NCBI GenBank assembly: GCA_003240735.1
Contig: QFNE01000003.1
Coordinates: 124,001 to 188,000 of the forward strand
Length of the DNA stretch: 64,000 nt
Source of the DNA: Paracoccus denitrificans
GTDB taxonomy: Bacteria; Pseudomonadota; Alphaproteobacteria; Rhodobacterales; Rhodobacteraceae
Reading direction: 5' to 3'
The notes beneath the pieces were generated by a model. That model was given only the letters and a program-made list of their open reading frames with translations. It did no database searches and was not told the DNA's origin. Position numbers and translations under genes: made by a program. Numbering within the stretch: position 1 is the first letter of the stretch; every line of letters starts with the position of its first letter. Of the stretch, positions 1-8,629 are shown piece by piece.

Positions 1-741
1 CGCCACCGCCCAGCCGATCAGCGGCGCGATGCCGCCGAACGCCAGATAGACTGGCAAGGCCCACAGGACCTGCGGTCCCGCCGCCCCCAGAACCGGCACG
101 GTCGAGGCGACAACGATGGCCAGCACGGCGGCGGTCGCAGGCACCGACAGGACGCCCAAAATATCGGCAACGTGGCGACCCGTCGGGCGGCGGTTCGCCC
201 ACGCCTGAACGACACCCGCGCAGATCAGCGGGGCCGCGATCAGCCACAGGAAGGCGTGCAGAAATGGACCCGCCCGCACCAGCCCCGCGGCGTCGCCCAG
301 AAACAGACCCAGATACACTGGCAGAGCCACCATCTGGACCACCAACAACAGCGGCGTTGCCCCCAGCAACCGTCGGGCGTCGCCGCCGCCCAGGTGGGTG
401 AAGGTGATCACATAGTCGATGCACGGGGTCAGCAGGACCATCAGAATCCCCAGCCGTATCAACGGGTCGGCTGGTGCCACGACCATCAGGATCGCGACCA
501 GCAGCGGCACGACCAGAAAGTTCGCGACCATCAGGGCGCCCAGAAACCGGGGTTGACGCAGACCGTCGCCGATCCGGGCCAGCGGCACCTGCAGGAACGT
601 CACGAACAGCATGATTGCCAAGGCGGGGTTCACGGCCAGCGTCAACGCCTGCGCATCCGGCAGGACCAACCCCACCACTGCGGCAAGCGCAACGGCGGCC
701 AGATAGATGGTGATCTGATGGCGCTCGAGGATGTCTCTCAT
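1..741 (-). CDS. Arsenic-resistance-type BASS family transporter, 5' part
   Basis: Reading the minus strand from the ATG at 741-739 gives an uninterrupted 247-residue frame that runs off the window edge, so only the N-terminal part is present. It is almost entirely hydrophobic, with about seven membrane segments. A segment reading LTPCIDYVITFTHLGGGD (around residues 105-122) is typical of bile acid:sodium symporter (BASS) proteins annotated as arsenic resistance transporters related to Acr3. Family knowledge suggests an inner-membrane efflux carrier, possibly for arsenite; the substrate cannot be read from this fragment. No ars regulator or reductase is seen in the window. Confident in the gene, moderate on the substrate. 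Confidence 0.75.
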   Translation of the reverse strand, partial: MRDILERHQITIYLAAVALAAVVGLVLPDAQALTLAVNPALAIMLFVTFLQVPLARIGDGLRQPRFLGALMVANFLVVPLLVAILMVVAPADPLIRLGILMVLLTPCIDYVITFTHLGGGDARRLLGATPLLLVVQMVALPVYLGLFLGDAAGLVRAGPFLHAFLWLIAAPLICAGVVQAWANRRPTGRHVADILGVLSVPATAAVLAIVVASTVPVLGAAGPQVLWALPVYLAFGGIAPLIGWAVA

Positions 742-903
742 CACCCCGCTATGACCAGCCCGAGCGTCCATTGGCAAACCGGTTTCGGGGCATGGACTCG
801 CGTTTGTCTGGCACTAAGCGCATCGTTGGGGCAATGCTGCCCCCAATCTTTGCCGACCCGGACCAGCTGCCCCGGACCGATCCGGCGACCAACCTGAAAG
901 GCC

Positions 904-1701
904 ATGACCATGCCCGATCTGACCCTGCCGTCCCACCGCCTGCACTACCTCATCGACGGGGACGACGACACGAAACCGTGGCTCATCTTCTGCAACTCAC
1001 TAGGCACCGACCTGCACATGTGGGACGCACAAGTCGCGGCGCTGTCGGATGATTTCCGCATCCTGCGCTATGATCGGCGGGGGCACGGCGGCTCATCCGC
1101 GCCGGTGCCGCCCTATGCACTGTCGGATCTGGGGCAGGACGTCATCGCGCTGATGGACAGCCTTGGGATCGCGCGCGCGCATTTCTGCGGGCTGTCGCTG
1201 GGTGGTCTGACCGGGCAGTGGCTGGCGATCAACCACCCCGACCGCCTGATCCGCGTGATCGTCTGCGCCACCGCCGCCCGCATCGGCACCGTCGAAAGCT
1301 GGACCACCCGCGCGGCCGAGGTCGAGGCGGACGGCCTCTCCGCCCTTCTTCCCGCGACCGAGGACCGCTGGTTCACCCCGGCATTTCGCAGCGCCCATCC
1401 CGATACGGTCGCAGCCATCCTGGACAGCTTTGCCGCCACGTCCGTCGCAGGATATGTCGGGGCGTGCGGGGCGCTGGCGCATGCCGATCTGCGTGCAGAT
1501 TTGGGCCGGATCACGACCCCCTTGCTGGCCATTTCAGGCGACGATGATCCGGTTTGCCCGCCGGCTGACCTACAGGCCATCGCCGACGGGGTCAGGGACG
1601 GACGCCACGTGTCGCTGCCCGGTCGGCATCTGGTGAACGTGGAATCCCCCGACCCGTTCAACGACGCGGTGCGGTCGTTCCTGACCGAGGGTCGCGCCTA
1701 A
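904..1701 (+). CDS. pcaD: Alpha/beta hydrolase, 3-oxoadipate enol-lactonase (PcaD-like)
   Basis: The 265-residue protein has an alpha/beta-hydrolase fold with the nucleophile elbow GLSLGG (Ser98), a late acid in the SGDDDPVCPP segment and a C-terminal His in GRHLVNVE. Length and motifs match 3-oxoadipate enol-lactonases, which open the lactone to 3-oxoadipate in protocatechuate/catechol catabolism in the cytoplasm. No other pca gene is next to it, so the assignment rests on the sequence alone and a related esterase is possible. GAAAGG lies only 3 nt before ATG 904 but 9 nt before ATG 910, so translation may start two codons later. Confidence 0.78.
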   Translation: MTMPDLTLPSHRLHYLIDGDDDTKPWLIFCNSLGTDLHMWDAQVAALSDDFRILRYDRRGHGGSSAPVPPYALSDLGQDVIALMDSLGIARAHFCGLSLGGLTGQWLAINHPDRLIRVIVCATAARIGTVESWTTRAAEVEADGLSALLPATEDRWFTPAFRSAHPDTVAAILDSFAATSVAGYVGACGALAHADLRADLGRITTPLLAISGDDDPVCPPADLQAIADGVRDGRHVSLPGRHLVNVESPDPFNDAVRSFLTEGRA

Positions 1702-1958
1702 GGGTCGCGCGCAATCTGAACAGCCGGGACGCTGAGATAGGCGGTGACGACCCGCACCATCGGATCGACCGTGGGCGGCACTGTCAAAAACGCCGCCAAC
1801 AGGACGGGCACGGGCAAGAACAAGATCATCCGCCGTCGGTGTCCCCTTGGCTGTCCTGCACAGTGACTGTGGCGTATCGGCGCGCCGAATGGAACCGACA
1901 CGGTGCCGGCGTGATTGGCCCGGGGATATGACGGACGAGCAAAGGCCCAACGGATAGC

Positions 1959-2912
1959 ATGACGACGCCCCACAGATATTTCGACCTGCGCGATGAAAAG
2001 GGCGTGCTGCGCATTTCTATCGCGGTGACGCTGCTGGTGTCCGCGCTGGGGATCGTCTTTGGTCTGGTGGCGGGGTCATACTCGATCACCTTCGACGGGT
2101 TTTATTCGCTCATCGACGCCAGCATGAGCCTGCTGTCGCTGGTCGTCGTGAACCTGATCACCTCCTTCGCCACGTCGACGGGGCTGTCGCGCCGCTTGCG
2201 CGACCGCTTTTCGATGGGGTTCTGGCATCTGGAGCCGATGGTGCTGGTCCTGAACGGCACGTTGCTGATTTCGGTCGCGCTCTATGCGTTCTTCAACGCC
2301 ATCGTCAGCATCCTGCAGGGTGGCCGCGAACTGGAGTTCGGCTGGTCCATCGTTTATGCGGCGGTCACGGTCATCGCCTGCGCCACCATCGCGCTGGTCG
2401 AGGCGCGCGCGAACCGCCGCATCAAGTCCGAATTCGTGCGTCTGGACGTCAAGGGCTGGACCATGTCGGCCTGCATCACCGGTGCACTGCTGGTCGCGTT
2501 CTGCATCGGCTACGGCGTCGACGGGACATCCTGGGCGTGGATCGCGCCCTATATCGACCCGTTCGTTCTGGCGATGATCTGCGTCATCATCATCCCGGTC
2601 CCGGTATCCACAATCCGCCGCGCGCTGGCCGATATCTTTCTGGTCACGCCCGGAGATCTGAAGACGCACGTGGACGCAGTAGCCTCGGCTTTCGTCAAGG
2701 AACACGGGTTCCTGATGTACCGCGCCTATGTCGCCCGCGTCGGCCGGTCCCGAGAGATCGAGCTTTACTTCATCGTGCCCCCCGACGCCCCGCCCCGCCG
2801 GATCGAGGAGTGGGACGCCCTGCGTGACATCATCGGCGAACGGATCGGGGGCGAAGGGCCGAACCGCTGGCTGACCGTCGTCTTCACCGGCGACCGTGAA
2901 TGGGCAGAGTAA
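1959..2912 (+). CDS. Cation diffusion facilitator (CDF) family transporter
   Basis: The 317-residue protein has six predicted membrane segments (roughly residues 20-45, 52-75, 90-112, 122-142, 165-185 and 192-212) and a soluble C-terminal domain of about 100 residues, the layout of CDF efflux proteins. The segment FDGFYSLIDASMSL in the second helix carries the conserved Asp of the metal-binding site, though the usual His/Asp-x-x-x-Asp pattern is changed (Tyr-Ser-Leu-Ile-Asp), so the metal preference may be unusual. Expected role: inner-membrane export of a divalent cation in exchange for protons. It stands alone, with 257 bases before it and 167 after it. Confidence 0.8.
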   Translation: MTTPHRYFDLRDEKGVLRISIAVTLLVSALGIVFGLVAGSYSITFDGFYSLIDASMSLLSLVVVNLITSFATSTGLSRRLRDRFSMGFWHLEPMVLVLNGTLLISVALYAFFNAIVSILQGGRELEFGWSIVYAAVTVIACATIALVEARANRRIKSEFVRLDVKGWTMSACITGALLVAFCIGYGVDGTSWAWIAPYIDPFVLAMICVIIIPVPVSTIRRALADIFLVTPGDLKTHVDAVASAFVKEHGFLMYRAYVARVGRSREIELYFIVPPDAPPRRIEEWDALRDIIGERIGGEGPNRWLTVVFTGDREWAE

Positions 2913-3079
2913 ACCGGTAAAACCCGCTTCCGTCTCGTTTCCGTTGCGCCCTGCCCGCCACGCCTGCGCGTTTTTCACCCGCCGCCCCTTGCCCACGCCT
3001 GCGCGCGGCGCGAAAAGTGGCGCCAAGTCGCGGCACCGCGCCCATCTGGCAGCGGGACACGAAACGACAGGATGCCTCC

Positions 3080-3808
3080 ATGCTTGAATCCCTGACCAGC
3101 CTTCTGACCCTGACCGTGCTTGAGGTCGTCCTCAGCATCGACAACCTTGTCGTCATCGCCGTGCTGGTCAGCCGTCTGCCGCCGGACCAGCAGGCCAAGG
3201 CCCGCTATGTCGGGATGACGCTGGCCATGGGGCTTCGGCTGGTGTCGCTGTTCTTCATCGGCTGGATCATGGGGCTGACGAAGCCGTTGTTCGACGTCTT
3301 CGGTCACGGCGTTTCGGGCAAGGACCTGATCCTCGCCGTCGGCGGGCTGTTCCTGATCTACAAGGCGACGCAGGAAATCCACTCCACCTTCGAGGGCGAG
3401 GATGACGGCGCGCCGACCAAGGTCATGGCCACCTTCAGTGCGGTGGTGCTGCAGATCGCGCTGATCAACATGGTCTTTTCCATCGACAGCATCGTCACCG
3501 CCATCGGCATGGCGCGGGAAATCTGGGTGATGGCGGTCGCGGTCGTCCTGTCGATGATCGTTCTGATGGTCGCATCCGGGCCCGTGGGCCGCTTTGTCGA
3601 AACCCATCCGACGGTGAAGATTCTGGCACTGGGCTTTCTGATCATGATCGGGATGACGCTGGTGGCCGAAGCGTTCGGCGTCCACATCCCCAAGGGATAC
3701 GTCTATACCGCGATGATCTTCTCCGTCTTCATCGAGGCGCTGAACATGATCGGTCGCAAGCGCCGCCGCGCCAATCTTGCCGCGCAGCGCCCGGACGGCC
3801 AGCCCTAG
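3080..3808 (+). CDS. TerC family integral membrane protein
   Basis: The start is set at ATG 3080 because AGGA lies 8 nt upstream and the protein then begins MLESLTSLLTLTVLEVVLSIDN, the standard N-terminus of the family. The 242-residue product has about seven membrane helices. Two internally related VxSIDN/FSIDS motifs (VVLSIDNLVV near residue 16 and MVFSIDSIVT near 135) are the acidic repeats typical of TerC/Alx proteins, which are linked to tellurite resistance and to manganese export. Its last four bases overlap the convergent LacI-type gene. Substrate not determined. Confidence 0.88.
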   Translation: MLESLTSLLTLTVLEVVLSIDNLVVIAVLVSRLPPDQQAKARYVGMTLAMGLRLVSLFFIGWIMGLTKPLFDVFGHGVSGKDLILAVGGLFLIYKATQEIHSTFEGEDDGAPTKVMATFSAVVLQIALINMVFSIDSIVTAIGMAREIWVMAVAVVLSMIVLMVASGPVGRFVETHPTVKILALGFLIMIGMTLVAEAFGVHIPKGYVYTAMIFSVFIEALNMIGRKRRRANLAAQRPDGQP

Positions 3809-4854
3809 CGTGCGGGAGCCGGTCCGGTCGATCCGCGCACGATCAACCTGACCGGCAGCGTCTGACGCATCGGCACCGAGGCGGCCCTGACCGGGTCGAT
3901 CAGCGCCAGCACCGTTTCCGCCGCACGCCGGCCAATGGCGTCGCGTGGCTGGTGGATCGTCGTCAGCGCAGGCCACAGATGCGGCGCGAGGTCGATATCA
4001 TCGAACCCGATCACCGACAGATCGTGGGGCACGCGCAGGCCCTGACGCTGGATTTCCGCCAGAAATCCGCAGGCCATGAAATCACTGAAGGCAAACACTG
4101 CGGTCGGGCGGTCAGATGATGGCAGCGCCGCAATCGTCCGCGCGGCCGCGGCACCGGACGCCAGTGAGAAATCACCCGGCAGATGGCTTAACGTCATGCC
4201 CCGTATCGCGGCGGTCCCAGTGGCCCCCGCCAGACGTTCGCGGGTCAGCACGTTCTGGTCGGGTCCCAGAATCAGGGCGACGTGCCGGTGGCCGAGGTCT
4301 GCCAGATGCGTGATCGCCTGACGCGCGCCATCGGTATTGTCGGCCACGACCGCGGACACCTGACCCCCGTCGACCCATTCGCACGCCGTCACCAACGGTG
4401 GCTGCCCCGGCCCCGATCTTGCATCAGGCGGTTGCTCTCCAAGCGAGCCGTCCAGCAGCAGGACCCCATCGCTGCGCGTGCGGTTGACCAGCGCGTCCCG
4501 TGCCGTCGCCCGCCCGCGCGCATCCTGCGTATCCGCGACGATCAGACCGGTTGAGGCATCGGCAAGCGCCTCGCCCATGCCGCCCAGAATGCGGGAAAAG
4601 AACGGGTTCGCGAGGTTCGGAACCAACGCCACCACCATGCCCGCACGCTGTTGGCGCAGGCTGCGGGCCGCGTGGTTGATGCGGTAGCCGCTGGACGCGA
4701 TCGCCGCCATGACCGCGTCCCGCGTGGCCTTGGTGACGCGGTCCGGCTGCGACAGCGCGCGGCTGACCGTCGCGGTCGATACCCCCGCTAAGCGCGCCAC
4801 ATCGCGCAGGCTGGGGGCGCCGGTCGGAGCTTCTATGTCGGGGTCGCGATCCAT
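3805..4854 (-). CDS. LacI-family transcriptional regulator of the adjacent sugar operon
   Basis: The 349-residue protein has an N-terminal LacI helix-turn-helix (residues about 15-36, with STATVSRALSQPDRV) followed by a periplasmic-binding-protein-like sensor domain (VALVPNLANPFFS, GFDDIDLAPHLWPALTTI). The start at 4854 is preferred over the upstream ATG at 4890 because AGAGG precedes it at good distance and the HTH then sits at the usual place. It is divergent from the sugar catabolic/ABC operon and a perfect palindrome lies between them, so it most likely represses that operon and perhaps itself. The inducer is unknown. Confidence 0.9.
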   Translation of the reverse strand: MDRDPDIEAPTGAPSLRDVARLAGVSTATVSRALSQPDRVTKATRDAVMAAIASSGYRINHAARSLRQQRAGMVVALVPNLANPFFSRILGGMGEALADASTGLIVADTQDARGRATARDALVNRTRSDGVLLLDGSLGEQPPDARSGPGQPPLVTACEWVDGGQVSAVVADNTDGARQAITHLADLGHRHVALILGPDQNVLTRERLAGATGTAAIRGMTLSHLPGDFSLASGAAAARTIAALPSSDRPTAVFAFSDFMACGFLAEIQRQGLRVPHDLSVIGFDDIDLAPHLWPALTTIHQPRDAIGRRAAETVLALIDPVRAASVPMRQTLPVRLIVRGSTGPAPAR

Positions 4855-4893
4855 CGGGTGCCTCTGCCCTGAAACACAGGGCATCAACAAGCT

Positions 4894-4907
4894 TGTAATC
4901 GATTACA
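4894..4907. promoter_or_regulatory. LacI-family operator palindrome
   Basis: TGTAATCGATTACA is a perfect 14-bp palindrome with a central CG, the typical form of a LacI-family operator. It sits 40 bp upstream of the regulator start and 71 bp upstream of the first operon gene, where it could control both. A second perfect palindrome, TTGCATGCAA, follows directly at 4909-4918 and may be part of the same control region. Confidence 0.75.
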
Positions 4908-4977
4908 TTTGCATGCAAGGTCGTTCTTGCGCGGGCTTGGGAGGGTGCGTGCACAAGGAAGGCCAAGGGGGGAATTC

Positions 4978-6039
4978 ATGAAGACGTTGAAGGGTCCGGG
5001 ACTGTTTCTGGCGCAGTTTGCGTCTGACGCGGCCCCGTTCAACAGCTGGGCCGACATCACGAAATGGGCGGCCTCGTTGGGTTACAAAGGCGTGCAGGTG
5101 CCCACGGGTGACGCACGTCTGTTCGACCCTGACCTTGCCGTCTCCTCTCGGGACTGGCGCGACGAATTCCTGGGTACGGCGCGCGACAACGGCGTCGAGG
5201 TGACCGAGCTTTCGACCCATATCCAGGGCCAGTTGGTGGCGGTGCACCCGGCCTACGACGCCGCATTCGATGCGTTTGCGCCGTCGCAACTGCGCGGCAA
5301 CCCCAAGGCGCGGCAGGAATGGGCGACCGATCAGGTCGCACTGGCGATCCGCGCGTCAGCCGCACTGGGCCTGTCGGTCATGCCGACGTTTTCGGGGGCG
5401 CTGGCGTGGCCCTATCTTTACCCATGGCCACAGCGTCCGGCCGGTCTGGTCGAAACGGCATTCGACACGCTGGCGCAGCGTTGGCGCCCGCTGCTGGATC
5501 TGGCCGAAGATCACGGCATCGACGTCGCATATGAGATCCATCCCGGCGAAGATCTGTGCGACGGCGCGAGTTTAGAGATGTTTCTGGACCGCGTCGACCA
5601 GCATCCGCGCGCCAACATCCTTTACGATCCGTCGCATTATGTCCTGCAGCAGCTGGATTATCTGGCTAACATCGACATCTATCATGACCGGATCAAAGCG
5701 TTTCACGTCAAGGACGCCGAGTTCAACCCGACCGGCCGTCAGGGCGTCTATGGCGGGTTCCAGTCGTGGGTGGACCGCGCCGGTCGCTTCCGCAGTCCGG
5801 GCGACGGCCAGGTCGATTTCGGTGCGGTGTTCAGCAAGTTGGCGCAGTATGACTTTTCCGGCTGGGCCGTTGTCGAATGGGAATGCGCGCTGAAACACCC
5901 TGAAGACGGGGCCCGCGAAGGGGCCGCGTTCGTGCGCGATCACATCATTCGCGTCACGCCGCATGCCTTCGACGATTTTGCCGCATCGACCGTGGACCAA
6001 GTCGCGGTCGACCGCGCGCTTGGTCTGGGGGACCGCTGA
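4978..6039 (+). CDS. Sugar phosphate isomerase/epimerase (xylose isomerase-like TIM barrel)
   Basis: The 353-residue protein belongs to the AP endonuclease 2/xylose isomerase-like TIM-barrel family. Likely metal-binding residues are seen in YEIHPGED, LYDPSHYVLQ, FHVKDAEF and VVEWECAL, which place Glu, Asp, His and Glu at barrel-strand ends. ATG 4978 follows AAGGGGGGAATTC and is the natural start; an in-frame ATG at 4909 overlaps the operator region and has no ribosome site. It is the first gene of the operon and overlaps the next by one base. Expected role: cytoplasmic isomerisation or epimerisation of the imported sugar or its keto-derivative; substrate unknown. Confidence 0.85.
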   Translation: MKTLKGPGLFLAQFASDAAPFNSWADITKWAASLGYKGVQVPTGDARLFDPDLAVSSRDWRDEFLGTARDNGVEVTELSTHIQGQLVAVHPAYDAAFDAFAPSQLRGNPKARQEWATDQVALAIRASAALGLSVMPTFSGALAWPYLYPWPQRPAGLVETAFDTLAQRWRPLLDLAEDHGIDVAYEIHPGEDLCDGASLEMFLDRVDQHPRANILYDPSHYVLQQLDYLANIDIYHDRIKAFHVKDAEFNPTGRQGVYGGFQSWVDRAGRFRSPGDGQVDFGAVFSKLAQYDFSGWAVVEWECALKHPEDGAREGAAFVRDHIIRVTPHAFDDFAASTVDQVAVDRALGLGDR

Positions 6040-7136
6040 TGGACCGCGTGCGCCTTGGCATGGTCGGCGGCGGTGAAGGGGCGTTCATCGGCGCGGTTCA
6101 CCGCATCGCCGCCCGCATGGACGACCGCTTTGAACTGGTGGCCGGCGCGCTGAGCAGTGATCCGGCCCGGGCCGCACGGTCCGCCGACGCGCTGCGCATC
6201 GCGCGCAGCTATGACAGCTTTCAGCACATGGCCGAGGCCGAGGCCGCGCGTCCCGACGGGGTCGAGGCGGTGTCGATCGTGACCCCGAACCACCTGCACG
6301 CGGCCCCCGTGATCGCGTTTCTGGACGCCGGCATCAACGTCATCTGCGACAAACCTTTGGCCGCGACCCCGGCCGAGGCGCGCGCCATCGCCGATGCGGC
6401 CGAACGGTCCAGCGCACGGTTCTTTCTGACCCACAATTACAGCGCCAGCCCGATGGTGCGCGAAGCCCGCGCGATCGTGGCCGAAGGCGGCATCGGTGAC
6501 TTGCAACTGGTGCAGGTCGAATACCTGCAAGGTTGGCTGGCAGCCGATCCGGGCAGCAAGCAATCGGACTGGCGGTTGGACCCGACCCGCGCAGGCGCAG
6601 GTGCCTTGGGCGATATCGGCACGCACGCCTGGCAACTGGCCGCGTTCGTGACCGGCGAGACCCCCGAAGCCCTGTCGGCCGAGGTGTCGTCGATGGTGCC
6701 CGGTCGCACGATCGACGACGATGCCCGCGCCGCCCTGCGTTATGCGTCCGGCGCACGTGGCGGGCTGTGGGTCAGCCAGGTCGCGGTCGGTTGCGCAAAC
6801 CGGCTCAGCCTGCGCGTCTTCGGCACGAAGGGTGCTTTGGCGTGGTCGCAGGAAGACCCGGAAAGGCTTATCCGCATGCAGGTCGGCCAACCCGAACAAA
6901 TACTGACGCGCGCCGATGATCGCAGCGCGTCTTTCCGCGTGCCGCCGGGCCATCCCGAAGGCTATCTGGAAGCATTTGCCAATCTTTACAGTGACATCGC
7001 CGACGCAATCCGGGGTAATGCCGAAAAAGGCGCGCGCGTGCCGGGGCTGGCAGATGGTCTGTCCGGCATGGCCTTCATCGCCGCCGCGCAGGCCTCGTCA
7101 GCTGCGAACGGCGCATGGACCAAGGTGAAGCCATGA
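6039..7136 (+). CDS. Gfo/Idh/MocA family NAD(P)-dependent oxidoreductase
   Basis: The 365-residue protein starts with a Rossmann nucleotide-binding segment (RLGMVGGGEGAFIGAVH), continues with NHLHAAPVIAFLDAGINVICDKPLAA, whose Asp-Lys-Pro is the conserved catalytic lysine motif of the family (usually EKP), and ends in the C-terminal substrate domain with GALGDIGTHAWQLA. Such enzymes oxidise or reduce sugars, polyols or cyclitols in the cytoplasm. TGA/ATG overlap by one base with the upstream isomerase and an ATGA overlap with the ABC gene downstream indicate translational coupling. Substrate not determined. Confidence 0.9.
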   Translation: MDRVRLGMVGGGEGAFIGAVHRIAARMDDRFELVAGALSSDPARAARSADALRIARSYDSFQHMAEAEAARPDGVEAVSIVTPNHLHAAPVIAFLDAGINVICDKPLAATPAEARAIADAAERSSARFFLTHNYSASPMVREARAIVAEGGIGDLQLVQVEYLQGWLAADPGSKQSDWRLDPTRAGAGALGDIGTHAWQLAAFVTGETPEALSAEVSSMVPGRTIDDDARAALRYASGARGGLWVSQVAVGCANRLSLRVFGTKGALAWSQEDPERLIRMQVGQPEQILTRADDRSASFRVPPGHPEGYLEAFANLYSDIADAIRGNAEKGARVPGLADGLSGMAFIAAAQASSAANGAWTKVKP

Positions 7137-8629
7137 CACCAACCCTTGCCCTGTCCGATGTCACCCGCCGTTTTGGCCCGATCGAGGTTCTGCACGGCGT
7201 CGATCTGCCGCTGATGCCCGGTGAGGTGACGGCCCTTATCGGTGAAAACGGCGCCGGCAAATCGACGGCGATGAAGATTCTGGCGGGCTTTCTGCCCCCC
7301 AGCACGGGCGAAGTCCTGCTGGACGGCCAGCCCGCTCGCTTTACCAGCGGCCCCGAGGCGGAACGCGCCGGTGTCGTGATGATCCATCAGGAATTCAACT
7401 TGGCCCCCGATCTGACGGTGGCGGCCAACATCTGGCTGGGTCGCGAACCCGGCGGGTTTCGCCTGAACCACCGCATGATGCGGGACGGCGCGGCCGAGCT
7501 GCTGAACGGGCTTGGCGCGCCGATCGACCCCGATCTGCGCGTGCGTGATCTGACGGTCCCCCAGCGCCAGATGGTCGAAATCGCCAAGGCGGTCAGCCGC
7601 AAGCCGCGCGTCCTGATCATGGACGAGCCGTCAGCCGTCCTGACCCACCGCGAAGTCGGCGCGCTTTACGACCTGATCGACCGTCTGCGGGCGGACGGCG
7701 TCGCGATCCTTTACTGCTCGCACCGTCTGGATGAGGTCGAACGTCTGGCCGACCGCGTCACCGTCATGCGCGATGGCCGCATCGTACGCACAGCGCTGCG
7801 AGGAGAGCTGAACCAGGACCAGATGGCGACCGCGATGGTGGGTCGCGAACTCAGCGACATGTTCCCGCCCCGGACGCCCGCATCGGCGATTGCCGCGCAG
7901 CCCGTGGTCATGGAAGTCGCCGACTTTGCGGTCGGCCCCTTGGTCCATGGCGTGGGCTTTACCCTGCGCCGGGGCGAGATGCTGGGGATTGCGGGCCTTG
8001 TCGGGTCCGGCCGGACCGAACTGGCCGAAGGGCTGGCGGGTCTGCGCGCATCGACCGGGCAGATGGCGGTCAATGGCAACGCGGTCACCCTGCGCCGCCC
8101 GATCGATGCGACGCGCGCCGGTGTCGCCTATCTGACCGAGGACCGGAAGGAACTGGGCCTGCTTCTGGAAAAGCCGTTGCGGGTCAACCTGACGCTGCCG
8201 GTCCTGAAACGCTTCAGCCGCCCGCTGCTTGACCGCCGCGCCGAAGACGAGGCGTTGACGCAGGCGATATCGGACTTCGCGATCCGCGCGCCTGACCGCG
8301 ACATGGCTGCCGGCAACCTGTCTGGCGGAAACCAGCAAAAGCTGTTGCTGGCAAAGACACTGCTGACGAACCCGCAGATCGTGATCGTGGACGAACCGAC
8401 GCGCGGCATCGACGTGGGCACCAAGCGCCAGATCTATGCCTTCCTGCGCCAGCTGGTGGCCGAGGGCCGCAGCGTGATCGTCATTTCATCCGAACTGCCC
8501 GAGGTTATGGGCCTTGCCGACCGGATTCTGGTCATGCGCCAAGGCACCATCGCCGGCGAAGTCGCGGGCGAAGATATGAGCGAGGCCGCCGTCGTGCGGC
8601 TGATGATGGGGGTGGAGGCCGCCGCATGA
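7133..8629 (+). CDS. Sugar ABC transporter ATP-binding protein (RbsA/XylG type)
   Basis: The 498-residue protein has two tandem nucleotide-binding domains as in ribose-type importers. The first has Walker A GENGAGKST and Walker B VLIMDEPSAVLT with a degenerate signature (VPQRQMVEIAKA). The second has the usual weakened Walker A (GLVGSGRTELAEG), a full signature LSGGNQQKLLLAKTL and Walker B IVIVDEPTRGIDVGTK. The start at 7133 gives an ATGA overlap with the dehydrogenase gene; the in-frame ATG at 7115 lies inside that gene. It energises the permease that follows. Confidence 0.93.
   Translation: MTPTLALSDVTRRFGPIEVLHGVDLPLMPGEVTALIGENGAGKSTAMKILAGFLPPSTGEVLLDGQPARFTSGPEAERAGVVMIHQEFNLAPDLTVAANIWLGREPGGFRLNHRMMRDGAAELLNGLGAPIDPDLRVRDLTVPQRQMVEIAKAVSRKPRVLIMDEPSAVLTHREVGALYDLIDRLRADGVAILYCSHRLDEVERLADRVTVMRDGRIVRTALRGELNQDQMATAMVGRELSDMFPPRTPASAIAAQPVVMEVADFAVGPLVHGVGFTLRRGEMLGIAGLVGSGRTELAEGLAGLRASTGQMAVNGNAVTLRRPIDATRAGVAYLTEDRKELGLLLEKPLRVNLTLPVLKRFSRPLLDRRAEDEALTQAISDFAIRAPDRDMAAGNLSGGNQQKLLLAKTLLTNPQIVIVDEPTRGIDVGTKRQIYAFLRQLVAEGRSVIVISSELPEVMGLADRILVMRQGTIAGEVAGEDMSEAAVVRLMMGVEAAA

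Noticed and set aside
172..897. Long plus-strand frame rich in Gln, His and Arg
   Set aside because: It lies opposite the hydrophobic transporter gene and has the composition expected of an antisense shadow.
1698..1829. Possible 43-residue membrane peptide on the minus strand (MILFLPVPVLLAAFL...)
   Set aside because: It has a hydrophobic start but no good ribosome site, and overlaps the end of the pcaD-like gene; not enough support to list.
2076..3026. 316-residue minus-strand frame opposite the CDF transporter
   Set aside because: Asp/Arg/Gln-rich composition without any domain; a mirror of the membrane-protein gene on the other strand.
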